Counted from the stretch's first letter, positions 9,582 through 22,068 are shown. The stretch: 64,000 nucleotides of DNA from Symsagittifera roscoffensis (GCF_963678635.1 NC_087070.1:3291157-3355156), one strand, 5' to 3'. Made by a program: numbers and translations. The notes: a model not told the origin generated them from the letters alone.

Positions 9582-12500
9582 GTAAGAATTTCATTACGAA
9601 GCCAAACTGTGCACTGGATAGGTGCACCATTTGGTGTTTGTAGGTCACTAGAATCCAGAGACAAATTTTTAAACATGTTTCAAAATGTAAATGGATTCCA
9701 CTTACAAAAGTTAGGTGGATTCCGCGTAAAATTACAAAAAATAGACACAGAAATTTAAATGTGAGCTTATTAGACTTCTGAGATAGCTCCTTGAAACGTT
9801 TCTAGTTAAAAAAGAAAAAAAAACATTTAAGGAAAACTTCCCGCGGCCAGGTCCATACTAATTTCCAGACTTTCAAAATTTTGCCAATTTTAATTCACAG
9901 ACTAAAAATTCATAGTGGTATTTTAAAGTTATGGATGATGTCCGGAAATCTCGAGTTTCGTTAACGATAGTTTGGAATTTAGTTGCGATAGTCTGAAATA
10001 ATGCCGCGATACTCTTGAAAGTAGTCGCAATATAGTATAAAAAATGATCACCAGAGTTTGAAAAATAGTCGCGATAGTTACTAATCCTGATAGTGTGGAA
10101 ATCAGACATGATAGTCTGAAAATTGACCGCGATAGTCTGGACAGTGTTCGCGATTTTCTGAAAATTAGTCGCGATAATCTGAAAATTGCGAATAGCGAAT
10201 TTTTTCTTATAAGCAGTTATGTGGTTGCTAAGATTTGTTCAACTTTCTAGTATGAGCGCCCAAGAAATTTTATTGTCTCTATTGTCAAAAAAGACTATTT
10301 TTTGAAGCCGGACGAAGTAACTCTTCGATTTCAATTTTTTGTCTGTCGTTTTTCAGCGGCAGACAGAAAAAGTCAAGCTCATCAGATTTCCAAAGAACGC
10401 TTTGAACCCATAATTTCATTTTCCTTGTGTTGTTTGCAAAAGTACTACCACACAAAAACACCTCCGGAGCTTTTTATGATATACTGGCAGGTTTATGCCT
10501 TCAAATAAAAACTTTCTCAAAAGTTAATCCCGCTAGCTTTTTAAAAATAATTTCAACTATCGCGTCAAAATTTGAACCCTGTAACCTATATCTTATAAAA
10601 ATGCAGAAGAAACCACAAAATGTGAAGAAAAGATTTTGTTCACTTGCTTGTCCCTTGACTGTAGTTGTTTGGACACTGTGATTATTCTTTTCGAATGAGT
10701 TGTTTGGACACTGTGATTATTCTTTTCGAATGAGTTGTTTTTGTAGAAACTTTGTCGGCTGATTTGCCATGCTATATTTGTGTTGTATCGCAAGTGGTGC
10801 AAAGTTCCACTTCGCCTCTGCAAAGTTAAACAAAAATCACGTTTTTGAATCATAAACAATTCGGATAGTTTTTTTTGTCATTTCTTCATGCATGGTTACA
10901 AGTCATTCCCATTGTGTCTATTCTGTTGTATCATTTTACCATTCCATATTTCTAGATAATTGTCCTTGACATTATCATAAAGGCACCAAATTATACATTT
11001 TGAGTATGGTTAGGGTTGAGAGGAAATGACGACCTATATAACCAATTCGGCGATTTTCATCAAATATTAGCTTTCTCGGAGGAGTTTGAAGTCGGACAAG
11101 TATATACAACAAGGAACAAGGCATATTTTTGGGCGTTACACAAGAGTTTGAAAAGATTCAGTTTGTTTGGCCCTGAAAAAATTTCTTTGAAATAATTTTG
11201 CCCTATTTATTTACCTTCGTTCTTTGCTGACCAAAACGGATGTTTTTTTTTGCAAGCTATTATAACGCAATTTGTGGCAAAAGAGTGAAAAGGGTTTATT
11301 TTTTGAAAAAGCGAGTCAGAATTCTTAAGAGTTCCGTGCTTGAAATCTATTGTGAAAAAAATAGCCGAAAAGTTTTTTCAAATTTATTTTCGAAGCTTTT
11401 TAGACAATATCAGCAATCTCGTCGAACATAACATTTTACCAGTGGTTTAACTCCGGCTATAAAAAAGGCGTGCGGAGGACAGCTTATAACTTAAGAATAT
11501 CTTTTTGGTTGATGAACTCTGAAGATTTTCTAAAAGTATCTTCGGTGGCAAAATTCAGTAAATTAAAAAAATAACGGCCGCATAATTTGCATGTGAGAAG
11601 GCTAGGTGTTTCAATTTGCAACAAAGTCAACTCAAGTGCAATGATTGGTTTTGCCAATTTTGCACACAGGTGCAATCCACCAATCCGCGCCCACATTTGG
11701 AACTACATGGTAAGAGATTCGATTCCGGGTACTTTTTAAAACTGGAAACTCTCTGATTTACAAAGAACCATTTCCAGAACCATCGTGAATTATTTTTTTC
11801 TGGCTCATTTCCGGAACACCAACCCACTTTTCTCAAAATTTAGCTACTTACAAAATGCTTTTGGCGTAAATGATGTATGTATATATATAATAAAAACACA
11901 CACTGCTCGACTACGCATACTGGTCAACCCCCTCCCCCAAACCCCATTCCAAAAAATATCTGTGTTCAATTAAGTCAAAGCTTGCAATGTTTTAGACTAC
12001 TTTGCGACCAACTAACTGCAGAAAAAAGTTTTTGAAAAAATGAAACTACCTGACCGTCAAATTACCAGGCCGTCAATTGAGTCAACGTTTTCGATGTTTT
12101 AGACTACTTTTTAAAAAAAGTTTTTTTAAAAAAAAGAAATTACCTAGCATAGAATGTTCCGACCAAAGTCTTAAAAAAGACAACAAACTTTTTTCGAATT
12201 ATTGTAGTTTTTTTTGGAATGGGTATTAAAAGTTGAATCAAGAACTGGGGATTAGGTATATTCGATAGCCATAGTAAAATGAGCAAAATTAAGAACAATT
12301 TTTTGGTAGAAAAAATGTTAGAAAAACGAAAAAAAAAATGATTCAAAAAAGGCGCCAAAATACTCAAAGTAAACGAAAGTTACTCAAATAAAACCAGGTT
12401 TTTACTTTTAAAATTCCGCTATTTTAATCTATTAAGCAAGTAAAATGAGACTGCTCGCTCGCCTTATTCGCTCGAAATAAGACGAAAAATCGAAAATTTC

Positions 12501-13510
12501 AAACCGGTTTCCCGACATTTGAAATTTTTTTAATGTGGTTCGAGTCACGACTGTAAGGGCTTTAAATTGATATTTATCACTCAACCCAGTCCAATGATTA
12601 TTTGTGATACCTGATTTTGCGTGGAAAACAAAAGAAAAAAAGAGAAAAACTAAAGTGCACCCGAGTACAAAGTTCCTCCCGATTTTCAAAGATCGGAATA
12701 ACAAAATTAGTAAGGAAAAGAATAACATTAACTGTTTTTCGATTTTTTTTGTTTTTTTTTTTGTAAAAGGTTGTTTAATCTGGAATTTTCTGCGCCAATA
12801 GCATAAACTATTTCCATTCTTGTTCTTTTGAAAAAGTTTTCGTTCAGATTTCCATCGTGCAGAATGACAGTTCAGTCACAGAAATACAAGGAAGACCAGT
12901 TGCCGCCTCGAGACTCGTTTCAGATCCTCTTTTCGACCCCACAATGCCACGACTGATCCCGCCTAGCAACCGATTGGCGGCGTCGCAAACACACATGCTC
13001 AATGGAAAATCGGACAATTCGAAACCTGCTGATCCCAGTTCAAATATGAGATCTTATAGCTTCGATAATCAAAGTGTTCCTGTTCGACAGCAATTTAATG
13101 ACAACACTTTCAGGCCTTCTGTAAGTTTTAACGATCCTCGAGAATCAAGATTTGAAAATGATTTAAATTTCAGCCAACCACCCAGCGGCAGATGGAAAAG
13201 ACCGGTCCAATCAGATTCTTCTAGGCCGAGAGTCTCTTTCGACCAATCAGATGGCTCCAATCCGTCAAGACCAGGTAAAAATTACGTAATAGGTGAAACA
13301 AGTCGTGATCAAAACCTAAATCAGTGGACTTCATTGGAACGACAGAACGCCTCGTCAATTTCACGAAGTGTGACGAACGAAAGACGAATCACTCGGCATC
13401 GGACAACCAGTCAAGAACATTCATCGGAAAATTTTAGACACAACGGTGCGATCAACCGAAATGTCACCCGGCCGAATTGGTCATCAGCTAACTACCAAAA
13501 CCAACGATAA
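8484..13510 (+). CDS. Unrecognised disordered S/N/R-rich protein (2 exons, 586 residues)
   Basis: Exons 8484-9581 and 12848-13510 join in phase 0 to 366 + 220 residues and TAA. An in-frame TAA lies two codons before ATG 8484, which supports this start unless an unseen upstream exon is spliced in. The donor is GGG|GTAAGA and the acceptor TTTTCGTTCAG. The protein is basic, rich in Ser, Asn, Arg, Thr and Pro, with no signal peptide, membrane segment or known domain. The only helix-like stretch is GLEAALERAKQKRAANG near residues 333-349. Recurrent RPS/SFD/SSR patterns suggest a long intrinsically disordered protein, perhaps a phosphorylated scaffold; no function is claimed. AATAAA lies at 13582-13587. 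Part of exon 2 is duplicated at 22069-22186. Confidence 0.65.
9925..10195 (+). repeat. Degenerate 21-bp tandem array, consensus GTCGCGATAGTCTGAAAATTA
   Basis: About a dozen imperfect units such as TAGTTGCGATAGTCTGAAAT, TTGACCGCGATAGTCTGGA and TTAGTCGCGATAATCTGAAAAT follow one another. The period and the CGCGACTAT core, read on the minus strand, resemble the 21-22-bp minisatellite downstream of this gene. Confidence 0.6.
10667..10738 (+). repeat. 35-bp unit, two tandem copies
   Basis: GTTGTTTGGACACTGTGATT... is followed directly by an identical copy that ends ...TTTTCGAATGA, with a third partial start. A recent local duplication in the intron. Confidence 0.7.
12146..12700 (+). repeat. Dispersed 0.6-kb repeat, copy 1
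   Basis: Shares AGAATGTTCCGACCA...AGTCTTA at its start and TTTCAAACCGGTTT, GAGTCACGACTG, AATGATTATTTGTG and GATTTTGCGTGGAAAA at its end with 31803-32405, in the same order and orientation. No ORF or terminal repeat was seen. Confidence 0.6.
12848..13510 (+). CDS. Disordered-protein gene, exon 2 with stop
   Basis: Starts after CGTTCAG (12841-12847), phase 0, and runs 220 codons to TAA at 13508-13510. It contains RPSVSFNDPRESRFENDLNF and the related RPRVSFDQSDGSNPS, a weak internal repeat. The coding frame ends about 70 bases before AATAAA. Confidence 0.65.
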   Translation: MSIVQNDSSVTEIQGRPVAASRLVSDPLFDPTMPRLIPPSNRLAASQTHMLNGKSDNSKPADPSSNMRSYSFDNQSVPVRQQFNDNTFRPSVSFNDPRESRFENDLNFSQPPSGRWKRPVQSDSSRPRVSFDQSDGSNPSRPGKNYVIGETSRDQNLNQWTSLERQNASSISRSVTNERRITRHRTTSQEHSSENFRHNGAINRNVTRPNWSSANYQNQR

Positions 13511-13581
13511 CCTTAAACCAATCATCGTAACAGATTTGCGCGTTCAGAAGCAATTTAATTTAAATCGTTAACCTTATTTGT

Positions 13582-13587
13582 AATAAA
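13582..13587 (+). terminator. Polyadenylation signal AATAAA
   Basis: Canonical hexamer 72 bases past the stop codon of the disordered-protein gene, with a GT-rich stretch (TGTTTTGTGTTT) right after it, as expected for a cleavage and polyadenylation site. Confidence 0.6.
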
Positions 13588-13677
13588 ACTGTTTTGTGTT
13601 TAAGCTATAGTACATTTATGCTTGCAAGAAATGCTGAAATTCATTATTGTTGGCTTTTTCATTCATTCTTTTTTCTA

Positions 13678-16045
13678 TATACTTCCGCGACTCTATGTTC
13701 TAATGTCGGCGACTATATGTTCATACTTCCGCGACTATTAGTTCGTACTTCCGTGACTATATGTTCATCTTCCGTGACTGTATGTTTATACTTCCGTGAG
13801 TATATGTTCATACTTCCGCGACTATTAGTTCGTACTTCCGTGACTATATGTTCATCTTCCGTGACTGTACGTTTATACTTCCGTGACTATACGTTCAAAC
13901 TTCCGCGACTATTAGTTCGTACTTCCGTGACCATATGTTCATCTTCCGTGACTGTAAGTTTATACTTCCGTGACTATATGTTCATCTTCCGTGACTGTAT
14001 GTTTTACTTCCGTGACTATATGTTCATACTTCCGCGACTATTAGTTCGTATTTCCGTGACTATATGTTCATCTTCCGTGACTGTATTTTTATACTTCCTT
14101 GACGATATGTTCAAACTTCGGCGACTATTAGTTCGTACTTCCGTGACCATATGTTCATCTTCCGTGACTGTATGTTTATACTTCCGTGACTATATGTTCA
14201 TCTTCCGTGACTGTATGTTTATACTTCCGTGACTATATATGTTCATACTTCCGCGACTATATGTTCGTACTTTCGTGACTTTGTGTTCGTACTTCCGTGA
14301 CTTTATGTTCATGTTCCGTAAATGTATGTTTATACTTCTGTGACTATATGTTCATACTTCGACGATTGTATGTTTTCATTTCCGTGACTATTATTTTACT
14401 GCTGCAACTATACGCTCATACTTCCGAGACTACATTAGCATACATCCGAGCCTATATGTTTACACTTCAGCGGTTATCTGCTCGACAATATCTTTATGCT
14501 TAGACTTCCGCGACTATTTGTTCAACTTTCTAGATTTTGTTTTCATGATTTAACGACCATATGCTTAGACTTTGTGACTATATGTTCACATTTCTGCGAC
14601 TATTTATTATACTTCTGCGACCATATGTTCATCTTCCGTGACTGAATGTTTATACTTCCGTGACAATATGTTCATACTTCCGCGACTATTAGTTCGTATT
14701 TCCGTGACTATATGTTCATCTTCCGTGACTGTATGTTTATACTTCCGTGACTATATGTTCATACTTCCACGAATTTTAGTTCGTACTTCCGTGGTTATAT
14801 GTTCATCTTCCGTGACTGTATGTTTATATTTCCGTGACTATATGTTCATATTTCTGCGACTATTAGTTCGTATTTCCGTGACTATATGTTCATCTTCCGT
14901 GGCTGTATTTTTATAATTTCGTGAGTATATGTTCATACTTCGGCGACTATTAGTTCGTACTTCCGTGACCATTTATTCATCTTCCGTGACTGTATGTTTA
15001 TACATCTGTGACTATGTGTTCATCTTCCGTGACTGTATGTTTATACTTCCGCGTTTATATGTTCGTACTTCCGTGACTTTATGTTCGTACTTCCGTGACT
15101 TTATGTTCATCTTCCGTAGATGTTTGTTTATACTTCTGTGACTATATGTTCATACTTCAGCGACTGTATGTTTTTATTTCCGTGATTATTATTTTACTGC
15201 TGCAACTATACGCTCATACTTCCGAGACTATATTAGCATACATCCGAGCCTATATCTTTACACTTCAGCGGTTATCTGCTCGACTATATCTTTATGCTTA
15301 GACTTCCGCGACTATTTGTTCAACTTTCTGCGTTCATACTTCTGCGTCCATATATTCAACTTCCGCGACTATATTATCATACTTTTGCGACTATTTGTTC
15401 ATTTTTCCTCGACTATATGTTTGTACTTCCGCGACTATATCTTCATATTTCCGTTAATTTATGTTCTTATTTCCGCGACTTTATGTTCATCTTCAGTGAT
15501 TATATTTTTATACTTCCGGGACTTTATGTTTTTTCTTCCGTGACTATATATTCAACTTCAGTGCATATATTATCATACTTTCCCAACTATATGTTTTTAC
15601 TTTCGCGCCTATATGTTCATATTTCTGTGACTTCATGTTTTTACTGCCGCAACTAGATGTTCATACTCCTGACACTATGTCGTCATACTTCAGCGATTTT
15701 CTCATCATACTCTCGCGACTATGTGTTCATACTTATGCGGCTGTTTGATAATTCGTCTGTGACTATACATTCACACTTCCGCGACGAGATCTTCGTACTT
15801 CCGTGACCATATGTTTATGTTTCCAGGACTATATGTTTGATTTTCCGTGACTATATGTTCATACTTTCCTGACTATATAATTATACTTACGCAACTCTAT
15901 GTTCATACTTCCGCGACTATGTGTTCTTATTTTCCCGAATATATGTTCATACTTCCGCCAGTATATGTTTATACTTCTGCAACTATATATATTCAAATTT
16001 CCGTGACTATATAATCATGCTTTCATAACTAATTGTTTATATTTT
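13678..16045 (+). repeat. 21-22-bp minisatellite with 87-bp higher-order unit, block 1
   Basis: Monomers of the type TACTTCCGTGACTATATGTTCA (22 bp) and TCTTCCGTGACTGTATGTTTA (21 bp) run without a break. In the first part they are ordered in sets of four (22+22+21+22 = 87 bp): the CGCGACTATTAGTTCG variant recurs at 13725, 13812 and 13899. A longer segment (about 14310-14645) recurs at about 15110-15340 and in block 2, a further level of duplication. Monomers decay toward the right end. Because 87 is divisible by 3, spurious reading frames stay open over hundreds of bases. Confidence 0.9.
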
Positions 16046-16139
16046 GGTGAGTATTATATGTTGGAGCCAAATCGAGCTACGCAATGGAGACCACCATGTG
16101 TTAGGATAGGCTATAGACTATCCAATCTCACCCCTACAT

Positions 16140-19100
16140 TTTAATATAGGTAAGAGGTTTCTTAATGATTTAAGATAGGTCATGGATTTCAGAGTTTCAG
16201 ATGGTAATTGGATTTTCAAAATTTTTTCTGCGCCCCATGTATTAAGATAGTGTATAGATGCCCCTATGTATCAAAATAAATGACAAAATTGCCTTGCAGT
16301 AAGATCAGGAAAAGTTTTCCCAATGTTTTATGATAGGTTTCGGATGGTAAGGTGATGAATTGTGAAAAAAAAATTCAAAAAATTCAAATTTTTTAACAAA
16401 AAATTCAAGTTTTTAGAAAGATTCTCAAGTTTTTGGAAAAAAATTTTCAAACAGCAGGTTTTTGGCTAATTTTTTCAAAAGATTTTCATCCAATTGTAAA
16501 AAACAAATGCCGTTTCATGTGAAAAGCGTGAAAACTCAAATTGTTGTTTAATTGCTATCATGTTAAGACAATTACTCAAAACTTTGATAAAAATTTGAGA
16601 TTTTTTCCTCTCTTTTTCCTCAAAAAACAGACATACGACAAAATTTGATCTAATTTAAGCTAAAATGCGAAATTTATAGTGTTGTTAATACTAGAAACAA
16701 TGCTCAGATCAGCTAATTCTATGCCGAAGCTTTCGAATCATCGGAAAAATTGTGAAATTTACCTTAGTTTTGAACAGGTGAAGTAAAGTGTTTCATATTA
16801 GACTCAGCATCTATCCAATTTTTTCCTTTTTTACGTCTTTGATATGTATTTTTAACAAGGTTTTCTTTGTTAATAAAACCATCTCCATTGATAATAAATG
16901 GCCATAAGAAAAGAAATTTCATAAAAAAATAAGTTCATGAATCGAATCTTCCTTGTATTTTTTCGTCAACGATTAAAATCAATGCAAGTTCTAAAAAATA
17001 TCAACATTCTTGCTGATTTGACCTAAAATCATATTTTATCAAATCGTTTATCACACTTTTCATCGTTTTTAAAATTGGATATATAGAAGGAAATTTTAGA
17101 GAAAACTTTCAAAAAATATCTCTGTTTTTTGACGAAATTAATGCAATTTTGATGAAAGTATAGACTTTTTCTCGAATTCCACAAAATTTCTAGTTATCAA
17201 ACTGCACTAGTACTGAACCAATGTTGGCAAAAACTAAAGATGAGCATATTAGAAAGTAGTTTTGTTTCAGCTAAAACTTCACAACTGTTCATAATCTCTC
17301 TTTTGCTTCTACGACATAATTTGTCTTGATTTTTCGAAGACTTATGTTTTAAGTTAATTCCTGTTTTCTGCTTTAAATGGTGATCAGCTTTTCTAATCAA
17401 AGCTGAACACCACTTTTCGAAGTCTTATGTTCTAAGTCAAAAAACCTCTGTTTTTTGACGTCCATTTTTCGAAGTCTCTGTTTTTGACCTCCGTTTTTCA
17501 AAAAATACCTACGTCAAAAATTACCTCTGTTTTTTGACGTCCATTTGGCGAAGTCTTATGTTCTAAGTCAAAAAATACCTCTGTTTTTTGACGAAATTAT
17601 TTCAATTTTGATGAAAGTATACTCTTTTTCTCAAATTCCACAAAATTTCTGCTTATCGAACTGTACTAGTACTGAACAAAAATTGGCAAAAGATAAAAAT
17701 GAGCACATTAGAAAGTGGTTTTATTCCAGCTAAAACTTCTTCAAAACTTTTCATAATCTCTCTTTTGCTTCTACAACATAATTTGTATTGATTTTTTGAA
17801 GTCTTATGTTCCAAGTTATTTACTGTTTTCTGCTTTAAATGGTGTTCAGCTTTTCTAATCACTCAACTTGAAAATTTAGACAGCTCCGGGGAACTTAGGG
17901 GGAATATAGTATCAATTGAACAAACAATTTGCTAGTGGAGGTAAAATTAGTGGTAAACCTCAAACTTCTGACTTTTACTTTGTATTTTGTGCAAGTATAT
18001 GTTCAGCAGATAAGATTTCTCTAAATGAGTATGAAAGTTTTCATCAGAAGTACTATTTTTTTAAACAAAAACAATCAAATAGATACAAAAAAACCGTATA
18101 GTATCTTTTCATTCTTGATTTCTGGCCAAAGTTGCTAAAAACTAGTTGAGTGAGAGAGAGTTGAAACTATATAAAGCGTTAAAAGAATACATAAGCAAAT
18201 GATAGAATTAAAATTTATAGGTGTAGGTTTATGAAAATTTTGGTGAATGATTTAAGAAAAAATCTATTGGATTTTAAACGATACATTTTATGGTACACCT
18301 TTCATGGGAGTTCATAACTGGAATACAAGAAGATTCTCGCAATGAAACTTAGTTCTGACTTTCTGTTGTTTCTTAAATCTACAGGAAGAATGCTTCTTGA
18401 AATGTAGTTTAGAGAAAAACATGGGCGCAAAACTGCATCAATTAAACATTTTTTTATTTTAAATTGTAAGCAAGCTTGTTTCAACATGATTCTAAAGTGC
18501 CCCCTATTTTTCCAATTGATTAAAAATTGAGGCAAACGTTAGCCCAAATACAAATTTTTTAGAATGTCTATTCGATTTGCTTCAAGTTTAATTTAATATC
18601 AATATCGAGAATACATTAAGCTATCCTTTTTGCTAAAAAAACCAGCAAAACCTTTAATACTTTCTCTAAGAAACAACAGAAGCTGTTTTTCAAATAGAAA
18701 TAAATTGATGCAGATCTTGAAAGCAGGTTTTTGATTTGTGCTTCATCTAATATCTTCCATAAGAATTGTTTTTGCTTGACTTTAGCAAAAACAAATAGAT
18801 AAGTTAGAGGAAAACTGGATCAAGTAACCGAACATTTTCATCTCGGGATTGCTTACCTCGAAAAAAATTATAGTTAAATCATCAAATTTTATAGGTAATT
18901 TTACTAATTTTATTAGATAAAACTCCAATGGCATTACACATATTTACCAAAACTTTTTTCATGCTGCTGGGATTTTTCAAAAGATATTACTTATAATCTA
19001 GTTTGAACCAAAATGATCTCAAAGTTCCTAGAGATTGAATTCTTTTTTGTTTTTTCGAAAATTTTTAACCAAGAAAGACTATAATTGAATTTTTTTGAAA

Positions 19101-20640
19101 AAACAAAGTAGAAATCAATTCATGAAGAATTTTGAGATCATTGTGTTTCAATTTAGGTTTTAAGTATTAGATTTTAAAAAATTCAGCATAAAAACAGTCA
19201 AATTTTTTTTAAATATGTGTAATGCATTGGAGTTTTGTAATTTTTTGATGAAAGAATTGAAATTAAAAGAGAATTAATACGTTTTATGGTTATTTATTTC
19301 AAAGTAAGCAAATCCGAGACAAAAAATTTGGTTAATAGATACATTTTTCCACTAAATCATCTATTAACGTTTTTGTTGAAATCAAGCATAAATAGTTCTT
19401 ATCGAAGATAATAGAGGAAGCCTAAAACGAAATAATGCTGGAATTTTCTAAGCAAACTGATGTTTCAATATATCGCTCAATTGTTTTGATACTTAACATG
19501 AAGCCAATTAAATAGGTATACTGAGAAATTCGTATTTTCGCTCTGGTTTGCCTCAATTTAATTTCAAGCACTCTTCTGGTAGACTTAAGACAAACCAAAA
19601 AGCAGAACTGAGTTTCTATTTGTAAATCTAGAAACACTAGAAAACAGAAAAATCAGTTTGTATTTCAGTTAAGAATATCCCAAGAGAGGTCTGCATTAAA
19701 CAATTTCAAATAATATCCAAAAGATTTATTCTTAATTCATTCATAAGTGCTTCGTATAACTACACCTATTAATTCCATTTTCACCATATGTTTATGTTTT
19801 CTACTTGGAAGGCTTTAAATGGTTTCCGTTTTCTCTGATTTAACCAGTTGTTAGAAACTGCGGGCAAAAATCAAGATTAAAAAAGACTGTACAAAAATTT
19901 TTGCAAGTATTTGATTGTTTTTAGTGAAAATAGTTGTGTAGCTGCTGACAAAAATCAAATTACTTTCCAATTTATAGATTTTTATCTGCTAAACGTGAGC
20001 TTGCACAAAATACAAGGTAAAATTCGAACGTTTGAGTTTTATCAGTAATTTTACCCCTTCTAGCAAATTGTCCGTTCAATTGATACTATGTTCCTTCTAA
20101 GTTCCCCCAGTGCTGCCTTTAATTTCATGCAGAGAGTGTTCAAAAGCGCGACAGAAAGCAGAAAGCAGGAAATAATTTACAACATAAGATGTCTTCGAAA
20201 AAAGTATTATAAATTATGTTGTAGAAGCAAAACAGAGTATGAACAGATATGAAGAAGTTTATAGCTGAATTATAATCACTTTCAAAAACGCTTGCTTATA
20301 GAGTCATAAGTTTTTGTGTAGTGAAAAAATTGAGCGCAAAAATTTCCTCGAAACTTAACATCTAACCATCCATTACCTATCTTAATACATTGAAAAACCT
20401 ATTCCCTATCTTAAATCTTTGAATATCCATTACTAATTTAATACATAGGGGAATCTATACACTATCCTAATACATGGGAAGATCGGGCACTAAAAAATTT
20501 TTGAATGTTTCTCTGGAAACTTACCATCTTATCATCTGAAGCTCTGAAACCTATAACCTATCACAAAACTTTGGAAAAATTTTCTCGAAACTTACCATCT
20601 TACCATCTGAAACTCTGAAATCTATAACCTATCATAAAAC
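16140..20640. mobile_element. 4.5-kb imperfect foldback (inverted-repeat) element inside the minisatellite
   Basis: The left part reads as the reverse complement of the right part, centred near 19065. Matching pairs include 16160-16290 with 20440-20640 (ATTAAGATAGTGTATAGATG against its complement), 17700-17990 with 20020-20290 (TAGTATCAATTGAAC), 18782-18900 with 19250-19370, and 18960-19060 with 19075-19235 (AAATATGTGTAATGC). The left arm is about 1.3 kb longer. No ORF of note occurs. The minisatellite resumes in the same orientation on the far side, so this looks like an insertion, or two head-to-head copies of one repeat. No clear target duplication was found. Confidence 0.65.
17197..17862. 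repeat. Direct duplication inside the left arm of the foldback element
   Basis: A stretch of about 200 bases at 17197-17398 is repeated at 17653-17860; both contain ACTAGTACTGAAC, AATCTCTCTTTTGCTTCTAC and TTCTGCTTTAAATGGTG. Between them short motifs (CTCTGTTTTTTGACG, GAAGTCTTATGTTC) recur several times. Part of the extra length of the left arm comes from this. Confidence 0.7.
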
Positions 20641-22066
20641 ATTAGTTCGTATTTCCGTGACTATATGTTCATCTTCCGTGACTGTATGTTTATACTTCCG
20701 TGACTATAAGATCATACTTCGGCGACTATTAGTTCGTATTTCCGTGACTATATGTTCATCTTCCGTGACTGTATGTTTATACTTCCGTGACTATATGTTC
20801 ATCTTCCGTGACTTTATGTTTATACTTACGTGACTATATTTGCATACTTGCGCGACTATTAGTTCGTATTTCCGTGACTATATGTTCATCTTCCGTGACT
20901 GTATGTTTATACTTCCGTGACTATATGTTCATCTTCCGTGACTGTATGTTTATACTTCCGTGACTATATGTTCGTACTTCCGTGACTATATGTTCATCTT
21001 TCGTGACTTTATGTTTATACTTACGTGACTATATATGCATACCTGTGCGACTATTAGTTCGTATTTCCGTGACTATATGTTCATCTTCCGTAAATGTATG
21101 TTTATACTTCTGTGAGTATATGTTCATACTTCGGCCATCGTATGTTCTTATTTCCGTGACTATTATTTTACTGCTGCAAGTATACGCTCATACTTGCGAG
21201 ACTATTTTAGCATACATCCAAGCCTATATGTTCACTCTTCAGCGGTTATCTGCTCGATTATATCTTTATGCTTAGACTTCCGCGATTATTTGTTCAACTT
21301 TCTTGATTTTATTTTCATACTTTAGCGACCATATGCTTAGACTTTGTGACTATGTGTTCACATTTCTGCGACTATTTATTTTACTTCTGCGACTATATGT
21401 TCATACTTCCATTACTATGCGTTCATACTTCTGCGTCCATATATTCAACTTCCGCGACTATATTATCATACTTTCCTGACTATATGTTCAAATTTAAGTA
21501 ACTTACTATATATTTATACTTCAGCGACTATATGTTCAAACTTCCATAACTGTATAATGATGCTTCCGAGACAATATGTTCATACTTCCGAAACTTTATG
21601 TTCATCTTCCGTGACTGTATGTTTATACTTCCGTGACTATATGTTCGTACTTCAGTGACTATATGTTCATCTTCCGTGACTTTATGTTTATACTTACGTG
21701 ACTATATATGCATACTTGCGCGACTATTAGTTCGTATTTCCGTGACTATATGTTCATCTTCCGTGACTGTATGTTTATACTTCCTTGACTATATGTTCAT
21801 CTTCCGTGACTGTATGTTTATACTTCCGTGACTATATGTTCGTACTTCCGTGACTATATGTTCATCTTCCGTGACTTTATGTTTATACTTGCGTGACTAT
21901 ATATGCATACTTGCGCGACTATTAGTTCGTATTTCCGTGTTTAGATGTTCATCTTCCGTGATTGTATGTTTATACTTCCGTGACTATATGTTCATCTTCC
22001 GTGACTGTATGTTTGTACTTCCGAGACAATATGTTCATACTTCCGAAACTATATGTTCATACTCAA
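20641..22066 (+). repeat. 21-22-bp minisatellite, block 2
   Basis: Continuation of block 1 after the foldback element, with the same monomers and orientation. Here another recurring group includes TACTTACGTGACTATATATGC and TACTTGCGCGACTATTAGTTCG. The segment at about 21083-21420 matches 14310-14645 of block 1. Confidence 0.88.
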
Positions 22067-22068
22067 CT

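Larger units (their letters stand above)
9582..12847 (+). other. Intron of the disordered-protein gene
   Basis: 3.3 kb of AT-rich sequence holding a degenerate 21-bp tandem array (9925-10195), a 35-bp tandem duplication (about 10667-10738) and one copy of a roughly 0.6-kb dispersed repeat (12146-12700). No coding pattern is visible. Confidence 0.6.

Noticed and set aside
9582-9758. Read-through end of the disordered-protein exon 1 (stop at 9756-9758)
   Set aside because: Sequence after 9581 loses the composition of the exon, and a strong donor with an in-phase acceptor at 12847 explains the gene better. A short isoform from intron retention remains possible.
13594-15656. Long open reading frames of the type LPRLLVRTSVTICSSSV
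   Set aside because: They are translations of the 21-22-bp minisatellite with an 87-bp period; several frames are open in the same way and there is no start context or splice structure.
13678-22066. CRISPR-like array of 21-22-bp units
   Set aside because: Units are directly adjacent and drift monomer by monomer, with no unique spacers; the DNA is eukaryotic.
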